The position numbers and the translations under genes were made by a program. From Flavobacterium sp. CFS9 (GTDB lineage: Bacteria; Bacteroidota; Bacteroidia; Flavobacteriales; Flavobacteriaceae), in NCBI RefSeq assembly GCF_041154745.1, contig NZ_AP031573.1:1488001-1552000 (forward strand): a stretch of DNA of 64,000 nucleotides, given 5' to 3'. This document shows, one piece after another, positions 19,301-26,615 of this stretch (its first letter is position 1; the number at the start of each line of letters is the position of its first letter). The notes under the pieces are model-generated. The model saw only the letters and a list, made by a program, of their open reading frames with translations. It searched no databases and was not told the origin of the DNA.

Positions 19301-19492
19301 CTCAGACAAACTTCCAACAATACGGCTTTTCATTTCATGAACTGCTTTATTGGTGAATGTAATGGCCAAAATGTTGCGATAAGCATCGTTCTTTGGAGAA
19401 GAAAGAATAATTTTAAGATACTCTTTTACCAAAGTATAGGTCTTTCCGGAGCCTGCAGATGCATCATAGATAGAGAAAGACGGACTTTGCAT
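16334..19492 (-). CDS. AddA-like UvrD helicase-nuclease
   Basis: 1052 residues. It is an SF1 helicase: Walker A ASAGSGKT at 11-18, Walker B FIDEFQDTSEMQW, GDPKQSIYRWRGG, TIHKSKGLEFPVV and LYVALTRAEEQLYV. The C-terminal nuclease includes GNIVHEILAF, KPDRIV and LLDYKTG. This is the AddA/RecB type architecture of double-strand-break resection. The partner nuclease gene is 3 kb downstream on the same strand, split from it by kbl and the OmpA gene. It has no nearby terminator; a repeat-type hairpin lies upstream. Confidence 0.9.
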   Translation of the reverse strand: MQSPSFSIYDASAGSGKTYTLVKEYLKIILSSPKNDAYRNILAITFTNKAVHEMKSRIVGSLSEFAKEDPSAKAVDLMEDLSRDTGLSIIKIKIKSQNIIKHLIHNYAAFDISTIDKFTHKVIRAFAHDLNLPMTFEVTLDTENLLVEAVDAIIAQAGQDETLTKLLVDFTMEKTDDDKSWDVSREILETGRLVLNENNRNEISHFQDKSIEEFIVIKKKMLALCKELESESENFAIEALALIEKNGIDLKSFSRGTFPNHLESIRDGKFNPRNKTFHEFDDIAINKTAKDRALIENIIPELLQILVKIYKNFEKRDFYKAFLKNITPLSLLNTVSNELAKIQSEQNVLSISEFNAIIHREIQNQPAPFIYERLGEKYRHFFIDEFQDTSEMQWQNLIPLIHNSLSGEDDFGNKGTLMIVGDPKQSIYRWRGGKAEQFIELGKEENTFFNHKKEVKHLDTNYRSYSEVIEFNNDFFKLISAEFTNEDYKDLYENHSFQNINSKKGGYVSIAFLPVIEKSDYADEEEVVEKSDLYVLATLNTIQKVLREGFEYKDIVILTRKRGQGIAIANYLTEQNIPLLSSETLMIQNATEVRLIVCLLKYLNNSADLESKANFLHFLGSNKEVQMPIHDFIASGMSQKKEDDFEKWLLTFDVSLSFEDVRKKSLYEAVEIIIAKFILPDEGNAYVQFFLDIVLERDMRNQAGIADFLSYWDKNAEKFSIPSPEGNNAVRIMTIHKSKGLEFPVVIMPFAEEDYNRKPKDKLWLDTEDVNLDVPKALIDNSSAVEGFGESASAVFNLKKQEELLDNINVLYVALTRAEEQLYVISQGMKERKDGELPSNMASFFIRYLMHKGVYDAERLEYEFGSKTRLSNAVKSVDLVKTIPVVSEVLNPKNIKIAQREALMWGTHQQEAIAYGNIVHEILAFVKDRSDVDLAIAKGIENGLITNDQVDMVAKTLQEIVNHPELSICFDGNATILNEQTIVQKEGRILKPDRIVLTSNKEAYLLDYKTGAINSKYTRQIQEYEEAIEDLGYKVLKKALVYIGSEIDVVNL

Positions 19493-19553
19493 AAGTTTGG
19501 TTTTTCGTAGGGTAAAAATAACACATTAATTTTAAACAGGCTCTAAATCCCAA

Positions 19554-19612
19554 TAATGTAAAATTCCAAATTCCAACAGGGCATACTGCTATTGGAATTT
19601 GGAATTTAAAAT
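19554..19612. repeat. Inverted repeat, aattccaaattcc family
   Basis: AAATTCCAAATTCCAA and its complement around a loop of about 18 nt form a long hairpin between lspA and the AddA-like gene. The same words recur at 31448-31510 and 46598-46655, where they act as terminators. Confidence 0.8.
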
Positions 19613-19632
19613 ATTTAAATTTTCTATAAAAA

Positions 19633-20232
19633 TTATGCTGTTTTAGGAAATGCTCTTTTATTAAAAACCAACAATATACCCACTCCTGTAGAAATTGCTA
19701 CATCGGCAACATTAAAGATCGCATTAAAAAAAGAAACTTCTTCACCTCCCCATAAAGGAAACCAGGCTGGCAAAGTACCTCTCCAGATTGGAAAATAAAA
19801 CATATCTACAACTAAACCATGAAACCATGTTCCGTAAGGTTCCGGCGAGAAAAGAGTTGCCAAATTACCATGACTGGCATCAAAAATAATTCCGTAGAAT
19901 ACTGAATCGATTATATTTCCGGCTGCTCCGGCAAAAATCAAAGCAATAGCAACGATTAAATAATTAGAATAGCGCTTCTTAACCGAATCGGCTAACCAGT
20001 ATCCAATTCCGAATACGGCAAAGATTCTGAAAACGGTTAAAATCAATTTACCATATTCTCCGGGAATTTTAGTTCCCCAGGCCATTCCCTCATTTTCAAT
20101 AAAATGAATTCTAAACCAGTCAAAAACTACCACTTCATCGCCTAAAACAAAGTTTGTTTTTACATAGATTTTTGAAAGCTGATCAACAATTAAAACTAAG
20201 AATATAAGCAAATACGCTTTTCGTAATGACAT
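19633..20232 (-). CDS. lspA: Lipoprotein signal peptidase (signal peptidase II)
   Basis: 199 residues, four transmembrane segments. The catalytic aspartates are D143 (LVVDMFYF) and D177 (FNVADVAI), with the conserved GNIID motif at 105-109, whose usual following Arg is Ser here. It removes signal peptides of prolipoproteins at the inner membrane after Lgt. It is longer than E. coli LspA because of an insertion between the two Asp motifs, which is usual in Bacteroidota. TATTTTTG at 20253-20260 on the minus strand is a possible -7 box. Confidence 0.93.
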   Translation of the reverse strand: MSLRKAYLLIFLVLIVDQLSKIYVKTNFVLGDEVVVFDWFRIHFIENEGMAWGTKIPGEYGKLILTVFRIFAVFGIGYWLADSVKKRYSNYLIVAIALIFAGAAGNIIDSVFYGIIFDASHGNLATLFSPEPYGTWFHGLVVDMFYFPIWRGTLPAWFPLWGGEEVSFFNAIFNVADVAISTGVGILLVFNKRAFPKTA

Positions 20233-20269
20233 TTTATTAAATTTTGATGCGGCAAAAATAACAATTTAA

Positions 20270-20298
20270 TCAAAAAAAACGCTCCCAATGGAGCGTTA
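20270..20298 (-). terminator. Terminator of the 71-aa basic protein gene
   Basis: An AACGCTCC / GGAGCGTT stem with a 4-nt loop. On the minus strand it is followed by eight T. It lies 60 bp after the small gene and ends that transcript before lspA. Confidence 0.82.
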
Positions 20299-20356
20299 AT
20301 TGTTTTCAGGGACAAACCAGCAGGTATTACATCAATTTATCACCTATATGGAGAAT

Positions 20357-20572
20357 CTATTTTCTAACATTTGACTGAGCTGATTTTTTAGGAGGATCAG
20401 CAAAAAATTCTGAAATCGACTTAAAGAGTCCTTTCCCTTCTTTTCCTGCTGCGGCATTCTTAGCCTCAGCTTTCTTGACCTGAGTCTTAAACTGAATACG
20501 AATTTTTTCAAATTCTTTCATTCTGTGCTCCACATCAGAGCTTACCTCTTTAAATTTCAACACTTTAGCCAT
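20357..20572 (-). CDS. Small basic hypothetical protein
   Basis: 71 residues from the ATG at 20572 (MAKVLKFKEV). A longer frame from 20611 adds 13 residues (MNNFIYLTLKSCK) that look untranslated. It is highly charged and lysine-rich, with a helical middle (HRMKEFEKIRIQFKTQVKKAEAK split by short turns) and a C-terminus KPP-like tail (ADPPKKS). No known domain is seen. It lies in the lspA neighbourhood with its own terminator. Function unknown. Confidence 0.65.
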   Translation of the reverse strand: MAKVLKFKEVSSDVEHRMKEFEKIRIQFKTQVKKAEAKNAAAGKEGKGLFKSISEFFADPPKKSAQSNVRK

Positions 20573-20751
20573 TTTACAAGATTTTAATGTTAAATAAATA
20601 AAATTATTCATGATTTGGTATTACAATGATACATAATTTAATTTATATTTGTTAATAAAAATTAACACTTGTTTAGATTAAAAGATCATATTTACCCTTT
20701 ATACGGTATTAAAACGAAAAGAATTTAACAACTTTATTAAATCCTACAAAT

Positions 20752-21108
20752 ATGAATGAAATCACAACTACTCTAAACGACTTTCTCCTTAATACCAAAT
20801 CTTCCGCAGCATTAATCATCAATGGAAAAGGAAAACTAATCACATCACTTCACTTAGACTATGCAGACAGTATTGCCGCAATGAGTTCTGCCATAGTATC
20901 GATGAGCGACAAATTATTATTAGATCTCGAAAAAGGCTCATTAAAACAACTCTTTTTAAAAACTGCCGAAGGAGTTATTATCGGAAACAAAATAAGCGGC
21001 ACAAATTTCATTATTACATTTTCAAAAGACGGAAGCAATCTGGGTTTATTACTACGATCGACTGAAGAAACTGCTGCCGAGTTAAGCAAAAATTCACTGT
21101 TAAAATAA
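20752..21108 (+). CDS. Roadblock/LC7-like protein, first of a pair
   Basis: 118 residues, no signal peptide. The order helix, strand-turn-strand (SSAALIINGKGKLITS), helix with small residues (SIAAMSSAIVSMSDKLLLDLE), strands (LKQLFLKTAEGVIIGN and FIITFSKDGSNLGLLLRS) is the roadblock/LC7 (MglB-like) fold. Such proteins regulate small Ras-like GTPases in bacteria or act as dimeric scaffolds. It forms an operon with the next gene (32-bp gap). No GTPase gene is nearby. A TATATTTG box at 20644-20651 may be its promoter, giving a leader of about 100 nt. Confidence 0.65.
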   Translation: MNEITTTLNDFLLNTKSSAALIINGKGKLITSLHLDYADSIAAMSSAIVSMSDKLLLDLEKGSLKQLFLKTAEGVIIGNKISGTNFIITFSKDGSNLGLLLRSTEETAAELSKNSLLK

Positions 21109-21140
21109 CATATTTCTATTAACACCAAACCCCGAAAACT

Positions 21141-21521
21141 ATGAGTAATGACTTTTTAAACGTTTTTTTGAATGAAATGAAAACTAACGTAAACGGCTTT
21201 ATTGCAGTGGCTGTAACAGAAATCGAATCAGGATTAAGCTTTGGAAACCTGACCACAGATCCGGCATTCGATCCTGAACTTGCAGCAGCATACAACCTCG
21301 AAGTTGTTAAAGCAAAATTGAGTGCAGTAAAAGCTTTAAATTTAAACCAGGAAATCGAAGACATTTTGATTACACTTTCGAATCAAATTCACATCATCGA
21401 TATTTCACCAAACAAAAAATTCATGATCTATCTTGCTGCAGATTCAACTAAAGCAAATTTAGGAATGACAAGAGCTGTTTTAAGAAAACACAAATTAGAA
21501 CTGGAAAAAAATCTGGCTTAA
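21141..21521 (+). CDS. Roadblock/LC7-like protein, second of a pair
   Basis: 126 residues with a similar layout to the preceding gene: helix, FIAVAVTEIESGLSFG strand-turn-strand, a helix of small residues, IEDILITLSNQIHIID and KFMIYLAADSTKANLGMTRAVL. It is more divergent from the roadblock consensus than its neighbour, and the two share little direct identity, so they may form a heterodimer. It is followed at once by a strong terminator. The order ileS-dksA-like then lspA on the minus strand is interrupted by this plus-strand pair. Confidence 0.6.
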   Translation: MSNDFLNVFLNEMKTNVNGFIAVAVTEIESGLSFGNLTTDPAFDPELAAAYNLEVVKAKLSAVKALNLNQEIEDILITLSNQIHIIDISPNKKFMIYLAADSTKANLGMTRAVLRKHKLELEKNLA

Positions 21522-21539
21522 TCAAAAGCCATCTTTTTT

Positions 21540-21582
21540 AATTAGAACTGCCTTCCAAACTTGGCAGTTCTAATTATTTTTA
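21540..21582 (+). terminator. Terminator of the roadblock operon
   Basis: A perfect 13-bp stem (21540-21552 with 21563-21575, 10-nt loop) followed by ATTTTT. Confidence 0.88.
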
Positions 21583-21724
21583 CTCCTTTAGAGCCTTCTA
21601 AACTATGGCTTTAAAAATTCCTACAAAAACAAACTGTATTTTTCTACTACATTTACACAATTTGTAATACAATTCCTTGTTTAACATCCTATCATTCCTT
21701 AAACAAAACGATTTAAACATTAAA

Positions 21725-21757
21725 CAAAAAAAACGCCCCTAAAAAGGAGCGTTTTGC
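21725..21757 (-). terminator. Terminator of the ileS-dksA-like operon
   Basis: On the minus strand AAAACGCTCCT pairs with AGGGGCGTTTT (one U-G wobble), followed by eight T, 24 bp after the DksA-like stop. Confidence 0.85.
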
Positions 21758-21780
21758 CTATTGTTATATAAAACTGAAAA

Positions 21781-22161
21781 TTATCTCTGCAAGTTTTTAG
21801 CTTCGATACTCATTGTAGCATGAGGAACGATTTTAAGCCTTTCTTTGCTGATTAATTTACCTGTTACTTTACAAATACCATAGGTTTTATTTTCAACACG
21901 GAATAATGCGTTTTTTAGATCGCGTATGAACTTTTCCTGTCTGATCGCCAACTGTGAGTTTGCTTCTTTAGACATTGTTTCGCTTCCTTCTTCAAATGCT
22001 TTAAAAGTTGGAGAAGTATCATCTGTTCCGTTATTCAAATCATTCATATAAGCACTCTTTATCAAATCCAGATCAGCTTGTGCTTTTTGTATTTTGCTTT
22101 GAATTATTTCTTTGAACTCTGCTAAATCAGCATCAGAGTATCTTGTAATTTCATCTATCAT
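21781..22161 (-). CDS. TraR/DksA-family protein without zinc finger
   Basis: 126 residues with the DksA layout: an N-terminal coiled coil (about 8-90) and a C-terminal motif YGICKVTGKLISKERLKIVPHAT. Only one cysteine (C97) of the usual four remains, so the zinc site is lost, while the surrounding GICxxTGxxIxxxRLxxxP pattern is kept. DksA-like proteins bind the RNA polymerase secondary channel and tune transcription with ppGpp. It lies 6 bp downstream of ileS in one operon, an arrangement usual in Flavobacteriia. Confidence 0.85.
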   Translation of the reverse strand: MIDEITRYSDADLAEFKEIIQSKIQKAQADLDLIKSAYMNDLNNGTDDTSPTFKAFEEGSETMSKEANSQLAIRQEKFIRDLKNALFRVENKTYGICKVTGKLISKERLKIVPHATMSIEAKNLQR

Positions 22162-22167
22162 CTTATA

Positions 22168-25100
22168 TTATTTTGAAATTAATATCATTGTTTTAATGTC
22201 ATCAAATTCAATTTCTGTGCCGTTTTCCAAAGCGTCAACAAAAACCAAATCATCAGTCAGTGTCTCAGACTTAATATAGTCTTCATTTTTTAGAATTGCC
22301 TCTTCTAAAAGGCCGCTTCTTTTTATTTGAACTTTAATTTTATCGGTAACTTCAAATCCTGAATCTTTACGAATGTTTTGAATTCTGTTTACCAATTCTC
22401 TCGCGATTCCTTCGTTTCTCAATTCTTCTGAAATTGTGATATCAAGTGCAACCGTAATTCCATTTGAATTTGCAACCAGCCAGCCTTCAATATCCTGAGA
22501 TGTTATTTCGACATCTTCTAATGATAAAGTTACGGTATTTCCTGCAATTACAATATCCAATGCTCCCTGCTTGTCCAATTGATTGATCTGATCTGCCGAA
22601 AAAGACTGTATCTCTTTGGAAATCAATCCCATATCCTTTCCGAAACGTGGCCCAAGAGCTTTAAAATTAGGCTTAATTTGTTTCACCAAAATACCTGAAT
22701 CATCGTCTAAAAGCACAATTTCTTTAACGTTAACTTCTGCTTTTACAAGTTCGGAAATCGCTTCAATTTCGGCCCTCTGATTCTCGTCAAGTACCGGAAT
22801 CATTACCTTTTGCAAAGGTTGACGTACTTTAATCATTTCCTTTTTACGCAGTGACAAAACCAAAGACGATATAGTTTGCGCCTTCTGCATTTTACTTTCT
22901 AACGTTTTATTAACAAAGTTTTCGACAAATTTCGGGAACTCTGCCAAGTGAACACTGGCAAATTGCTCTGTTTGCGTCGAACCTGTTAAATCGCGGTATA
23001 ATTTATCCATGAAAAAAGGAGCGATCGGAGCGCTTAATTTACTTATCGTTAATAAACAAGTGTAAAGCGTTTGATAGGCTGCAATTTTATCATGAGCGTA
23101 TTCACCTTTCCAGAAACGACGACGACACAAACGAACGTACCAGTTACTCAGGTTTTCCTGTACGAAGTCAGAAATAGCCCTTGCTGCTTTCGTAGGCTCA
23201 TAATCTTCATAACATTCGTCAACAAATTTTATCAAAGTATGTAATTCCGACATGATCCACTGATCGATTTCCGGTCTTTCGTTTAACGGAATTTCAGCTT
23301 CAGCATATTTAAACCCATCAATATTGGCATATAACGAGAAGAAGGAATACGTATTATACAGGGTCCCGAAGAACTTTCGACGAACCTCAGCAATTCCTTC
23401 AATATCAAACTTTAAGTTATCCCATGGATTTGCGTTAGAGATCATGTACCAACGTGTGGCATCAGGACCGTACTCCTTAATTGTTTCAAAAGGATCTGTT
23501 GCATTTCCTAATCGTTTCGACATTTTTTGTCCGTTTTTATCCAGAACCAAACCATTCGAAACTACATTCTTGTACGCAACTTTATCAAAAACTAAAGTTC
23601 CGATTGCGTGCAGTGTATAAAACCATCCACGAGTCTGATCGACACCTTCTGCGATAAAATTCGCAGGGAAATCTTTATTCTCATCGATTTTATCTTTATT
23701 CTCAAAAGGGTAATGCCATTGTGCATAAGGCATCGCTCCCGAATCAAACCAAACGTCAATCAAATCGCTTTCACGTTTCATTGGCTGGCCTGAAGCTGAA
23801 ACCAAAGTAATTCCGTCAACTACATTTTTATGCAGGTCAACTAAATCATAATTTGATTCAGACATATTTCCGATTTCAAAACCTTTGAATGGGTTTTCTT
23901 TTTGAAAACCTGCTTCGATAGATTTTTCGATCGCATTATACAATTCTTCAACAGAACCAATAAGAACTTCTTCTTTTTTGTCTTCTGTTCTCCAAATTGG
24001 CAACGGAATCCCCCAATATCTAGAACGAGATAAGTTCCAGTCGTTAGCATTTTTCAGCCAGTTTCCAAAACGTCCTTCACCAGTAGACTTAGGTTTCCAA
24101 TTGATAGTTTCGTTCAGGTCGAACATTCTATCTTTGACATCGGTTACTTTAATAAACCATGAGTCTAGCGGATAATATAATAACGGCTCATCAGTTCTCC
24201 AACTGTGTGGATAACTATGTACGTATTTTTCAACCTTAAAGGCTTTATTTTCTTCTTTTAATCGAATAGCAATTTCAACATCTACAGAACGCTCCGGCGC
24301 CTGACCTGCATCATAATATTCATTTTTCACATATTTTCCTGCCAAATCACCTACATGTGAAGTAAATCTTCCTTGCAAATCAACTAAAGGAACTGCTGTC
24401 CCATTTTCGTCTAAAACTAACATTGGCGGCACTTCCGGTTTTGCTTCTTTTGCAACTTTAGCATCATCAGCACCAAAAGTAGGAGCGGTATGCACAATTC
24501 CTGTTCCGTCTTCGGTAGTAACGAAATCTCCGGCGATTACTCTAAATGCATTCTCAGCATTTTGATATGGTAATACATAAGGCAGTAATTGCTCGTAACG
24601 AATTCCAACCAAACTTGTTCCTTTTGTTTCAGCTAAAATTTTGTACGGAAGTTTTTTATCGCCGTTTTTCACATTGTCAAAATCAGCATCATCTTCACTT
24701 AAGAAATATCCTTTTGAGAATTGTTTTCCAACTAGATTTTTAGCTAAAATTACATTTACAGGTTCAAAAGTATATTGATTGAAAGTTTTGACTAAAACAT
24801 AATCAATCTTTGGTCCAACAGTCAAAGCTGTATTCGATGGCAATGTCCAGGGAGTTGTTGTCCATGCAAGGAAATAAAATTCATTATTATATCCGAAAGA
24901 AGCTTTATCTAGATTAAAAGCTCTTTCAACTTCATTTGCCCCTTCTTCAAATTTTGAAACACTTTTAAACTGCGCTACGATCGTAGTATCCGTAACATCA
25001 CGATACGCTCCGGGCTGATTTACTTCGTGAGAAGACAATCCTGTTCCGGCTTTAGGTGAATAAGGCTGAATCGTGTATCCTTTGTACAACAAACCTTTAT

Positions 25101-25608
25101 CATAGATTTGTTTCAAAAGCCACCATACAGATTCCATATATTTAGGTTTGTAAGTTACATACGGATCTTCCATATCTACCCAATATCCCATTTTTTCGGT
25201 CAAATCATTCCATACATCAGTATAACGCATTACGGTTTTTTTACACGCTTCGTTATATTCTTCGATAGAAATGGTTTTACCAATATCTTCTTTTGTAATT
25301 CCAAGTTCTTTTTCGGTACCCAATTCTACAGGCAATCCGTGAGTATCCCAACCGGCTTTTCTTTTTACCTGAAAACCTTTTTGAGTTTTGTAACGACAGA
25401 AAATATCTTTAATTGCACGAGCCATTACGTGGTGAATTCCCGGCAATCCGTTTGCTGAAGGCGGACCTTCAAAAAACACATAAGGCTCAGCACCTTCACG
25501 GGTACTTACACTCTTTTCAAATATATTTTCTTTCTTCCAAAAATCAAGTACTTCTGACGCTACTGTTGGCAAGTCAAGTCCTTTGTATTCAGTAAATTTT
25601 GTGCTCAT
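22168..25608 (-). CDS. ileS: Isoleucyl-tRNA synthetase, type 2
   Basis: 1146 residues, a class I synthetase. The HIGH-like motif is GIHH at 57-60 in GPPSANGLPGIHH. The editing domain (CP1) spans about 190-420 with the motif TTPWTLPSN. KMSKR occurs near residue 695. The anticodon-binding region follows, with a long C-terminal extension instead of the Zn-binding tail of type 1 enzymes. It charges tRNA-Ile and edits valine. The length and sequence style match type 2 (eukaryote-like) IleRS, a class associated with lower mupirocin sensitivity. It is the first gene of an operon with the DksA-like gene. Confidence 0.95.
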   Translation of the reverse strand: MSTKFTEYKGLDLPTVASEVLDFWKKENIFEKSVSTREGAEPYVFFEGPPSANGLPGIHHVMARAIKDIFCRYKTQKGFQVKRKAGWDTHGLPVELGTEKELGITKEDIGKTISIEEYNEACKKTVMRYTDVWNDLTEKMGYWVDMEDPYVTYKPKYMESVWWLLKQIYDKGLLYKGYTIQPYSPKAGTGLSSHEVNQPGAYRDVTDTTIVAQFKSVSKFEEGANEVERAFNLDKASFGYNNEFYFLAWTTTPWTLPSNTALTVGPKIDYVLVKTFNQYTFEPVNVILAKNLVGKQFSKGYFLSEDDADFDNVKNGDKKLPYKILAETKGTSLVGIRYEQLLPYVLPYQNAENAFRVIAGDFVTTEDGTGIVHTAPTFGADDAKVAKEAKPEVPPMLVLDENGTAVPLVDLQGRFTSHVGDLAGKYVKNEYYDAGQAPERSVDVEIAIRLKEENKAFKVEKYVHSYPHSWRTDEPLLYYPLDSWFIKVTDVKDRMFDLNETINWKPKSTGEGRFGNWLKNANDWNLSRSRYWGIPLPIWRTEDKKEEVLIGSVEELYNAIEKSIEAGFQKENPFKGFEIGNMSESNYDLVDLHKNVVDGITLVSASGQPMKRESDLIDVWFDSGAMPYAQWHYPFENKDKIDENKDFPANFIAEGVDQTRGWFYTLHAIGTLVFDKVAYKNVVSNGLVLDKNGQKMSKRLGNATDPFETIKEYGPDATRWYMISNANPWDNLKFDIEGIAEVRRKFFGTLYNTYSFFSLYANIDGFKYAEAEIPLNERPEIDQWIMSELHTLIKFVDECYEDYEPTKAARAISDFVQENLSNWYVRLCRRRFWKGEYAHDKIAAYQTLYTCLLTISKLSAPIAPFFMDKLYRDLTGSTQTEQFASVHLAEFPKFVENFVNKTLESKMQKAQTISSLVLSLRKKEMIKVRQPLQKVMIPVLDENQRAEIEAISELVKAEVNVKEIVLLDDDSGILVKQIKPNFKALGPRFGKDMGLISKEIQSFSADQINQLDKQGALDIVIAGNTVTLSLEDVEITSQDIEGWLVANSNGITVALDITISEELRNEGIARELVNRIQNIRKDSGFEVTDKIKVQIKRSGLLEEAILKNEDYIKSETLTDDLVFVDALENGTEIEFDDIKTMILISK

Positions 25609-25738
25609 TTTATACTTTTCTTAAACGAGGTGCGAAAGTAAGGAATTTTGAGGAATATAGATAAAAGATGTTTAAAAAAAGCGTCCGAACAGAAAATTTC
25701 TAATAGATCTTGTAAAAAAGATTGCCGATTTTAAAAAT

Positions 25739-26452
25739 TTAAGAAAAAATCTCCTTTAAAACCTCTAAAGATTTTGGCTTTTTGAATCCTTCTAAATGAA
25801 AACTGTAGTAATCAATGAGAATTTTCAGTAAAATTTGTCTTTCAGTTACATGAAAAACCTTCTGATCGTTTTCGAATTTAAGATCAATTAATTTCTTAAA
25901 AAGATTGGTTTCATGTTCCGTCAAAGTATTCGTTCCATGAAACAAAGTAAAAACACCGTCAATCATTTCAAAATAAGAAAATTCAACTTCAGACACATCC
26001 GGATAAAAACCAAAATATTTTGTAGCTTCCAAAAGCAGAATCAAATGAAAATTCGAAATTTCATCATGATGATCCAGCCAACTCAATGCCGTCTCTAAAA
26101 ACACAAAAAAGGCTTCATTTTTTTCTTCTTCCTGAATGGAATAATGAAGCATCTCGGACAAAAACATAACCATCGTACTTTTTACCAAATCGGTGTGGAT
26201 ACTTTGAAAAGGCACTGCAGTTTTTATCTCTTTAAAAGTTTCTAAAGTTCCTTTATTCTTATGCATCGCCTCAATCTCAAGAACAGACAAGGGCTGAAAA
26301 TAAGCAATTTTCTGACTTGCTTTCCGACTCGAAAAGGCATCTCGTACAAAATAGGATTTTAGTCCGTGTGAAAGTGTAAAGCACTTTACGATCAGACTTT
26401 TTTCCTGAAATTTTAACGATGAAATTACTATTGCTTTGGTTTTAACTAGCAA
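25739..26452 (-). CDS. recO: DNA repair protein RecO
   Basis: 237 residues with the N-terminal OB-fold opening typical of RecO (KTKAIVISSLKFQEKSLIVKCFT) and an alpha-helical C-terminal region. It mediates RecA loading and strand annealing in the RecFOR pathway. The Cys4 zinc motif of some RecO proteins is absent, as is usual in Bacteroidota. It is followed downstream by a spacer and preceded by porZ on the same strand, a gene order often seen in Flavobacteriia. Confidence 0.9.
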   Translation of the reverse strand: MLVKTKAIVISSLKFQEKSLIVKCFTLSHGLKSYFVRDAFSSRKASQKIAYFQPLSVLEIEAMHKNKGTLETFKEIKTAVPFQSIHTDLVKSTMVMFLSEMLHYSIQEEEKNEAFFVFLETALSWLDHHDEISNFHLILLLEATKYFGFYPDVSEVEFSYFEMIDGVFTLFHGTNTLTEHETNLFKKLIDLKFENDQKVFHVTERQILLKILIDYYSFHLEGFKKPKSLEVLKEIFS

Positions 26453-26601
26453 GATTTAGATTGTTAGATTATTAGATTGTTGGGCTTCTTAGATTTTTAG
26501 ATTCTTGGATCGTTGGATTTTTAGATTGTCGGACTACTTAGATGTTGGGCTGGTTAGATTTTAGTTCTTTCTAATGATCCAGCAATCTAAAAATCTCATT
26601 A
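26453..26601. repeat. Low-complexity repeat, ttagattgtt family
   Basis: Many tandem variants of ttagattgttagattatt and gatttttagattg fill the recO-porZ gap, with an opposite-strand block (agcaatctaaaaatct) at the right end giving an inverted repeat. The same words occur at 34751-34840. Confidence 0.85.
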
Positions 26602-26615
26602 TCTCAATTAACAAA

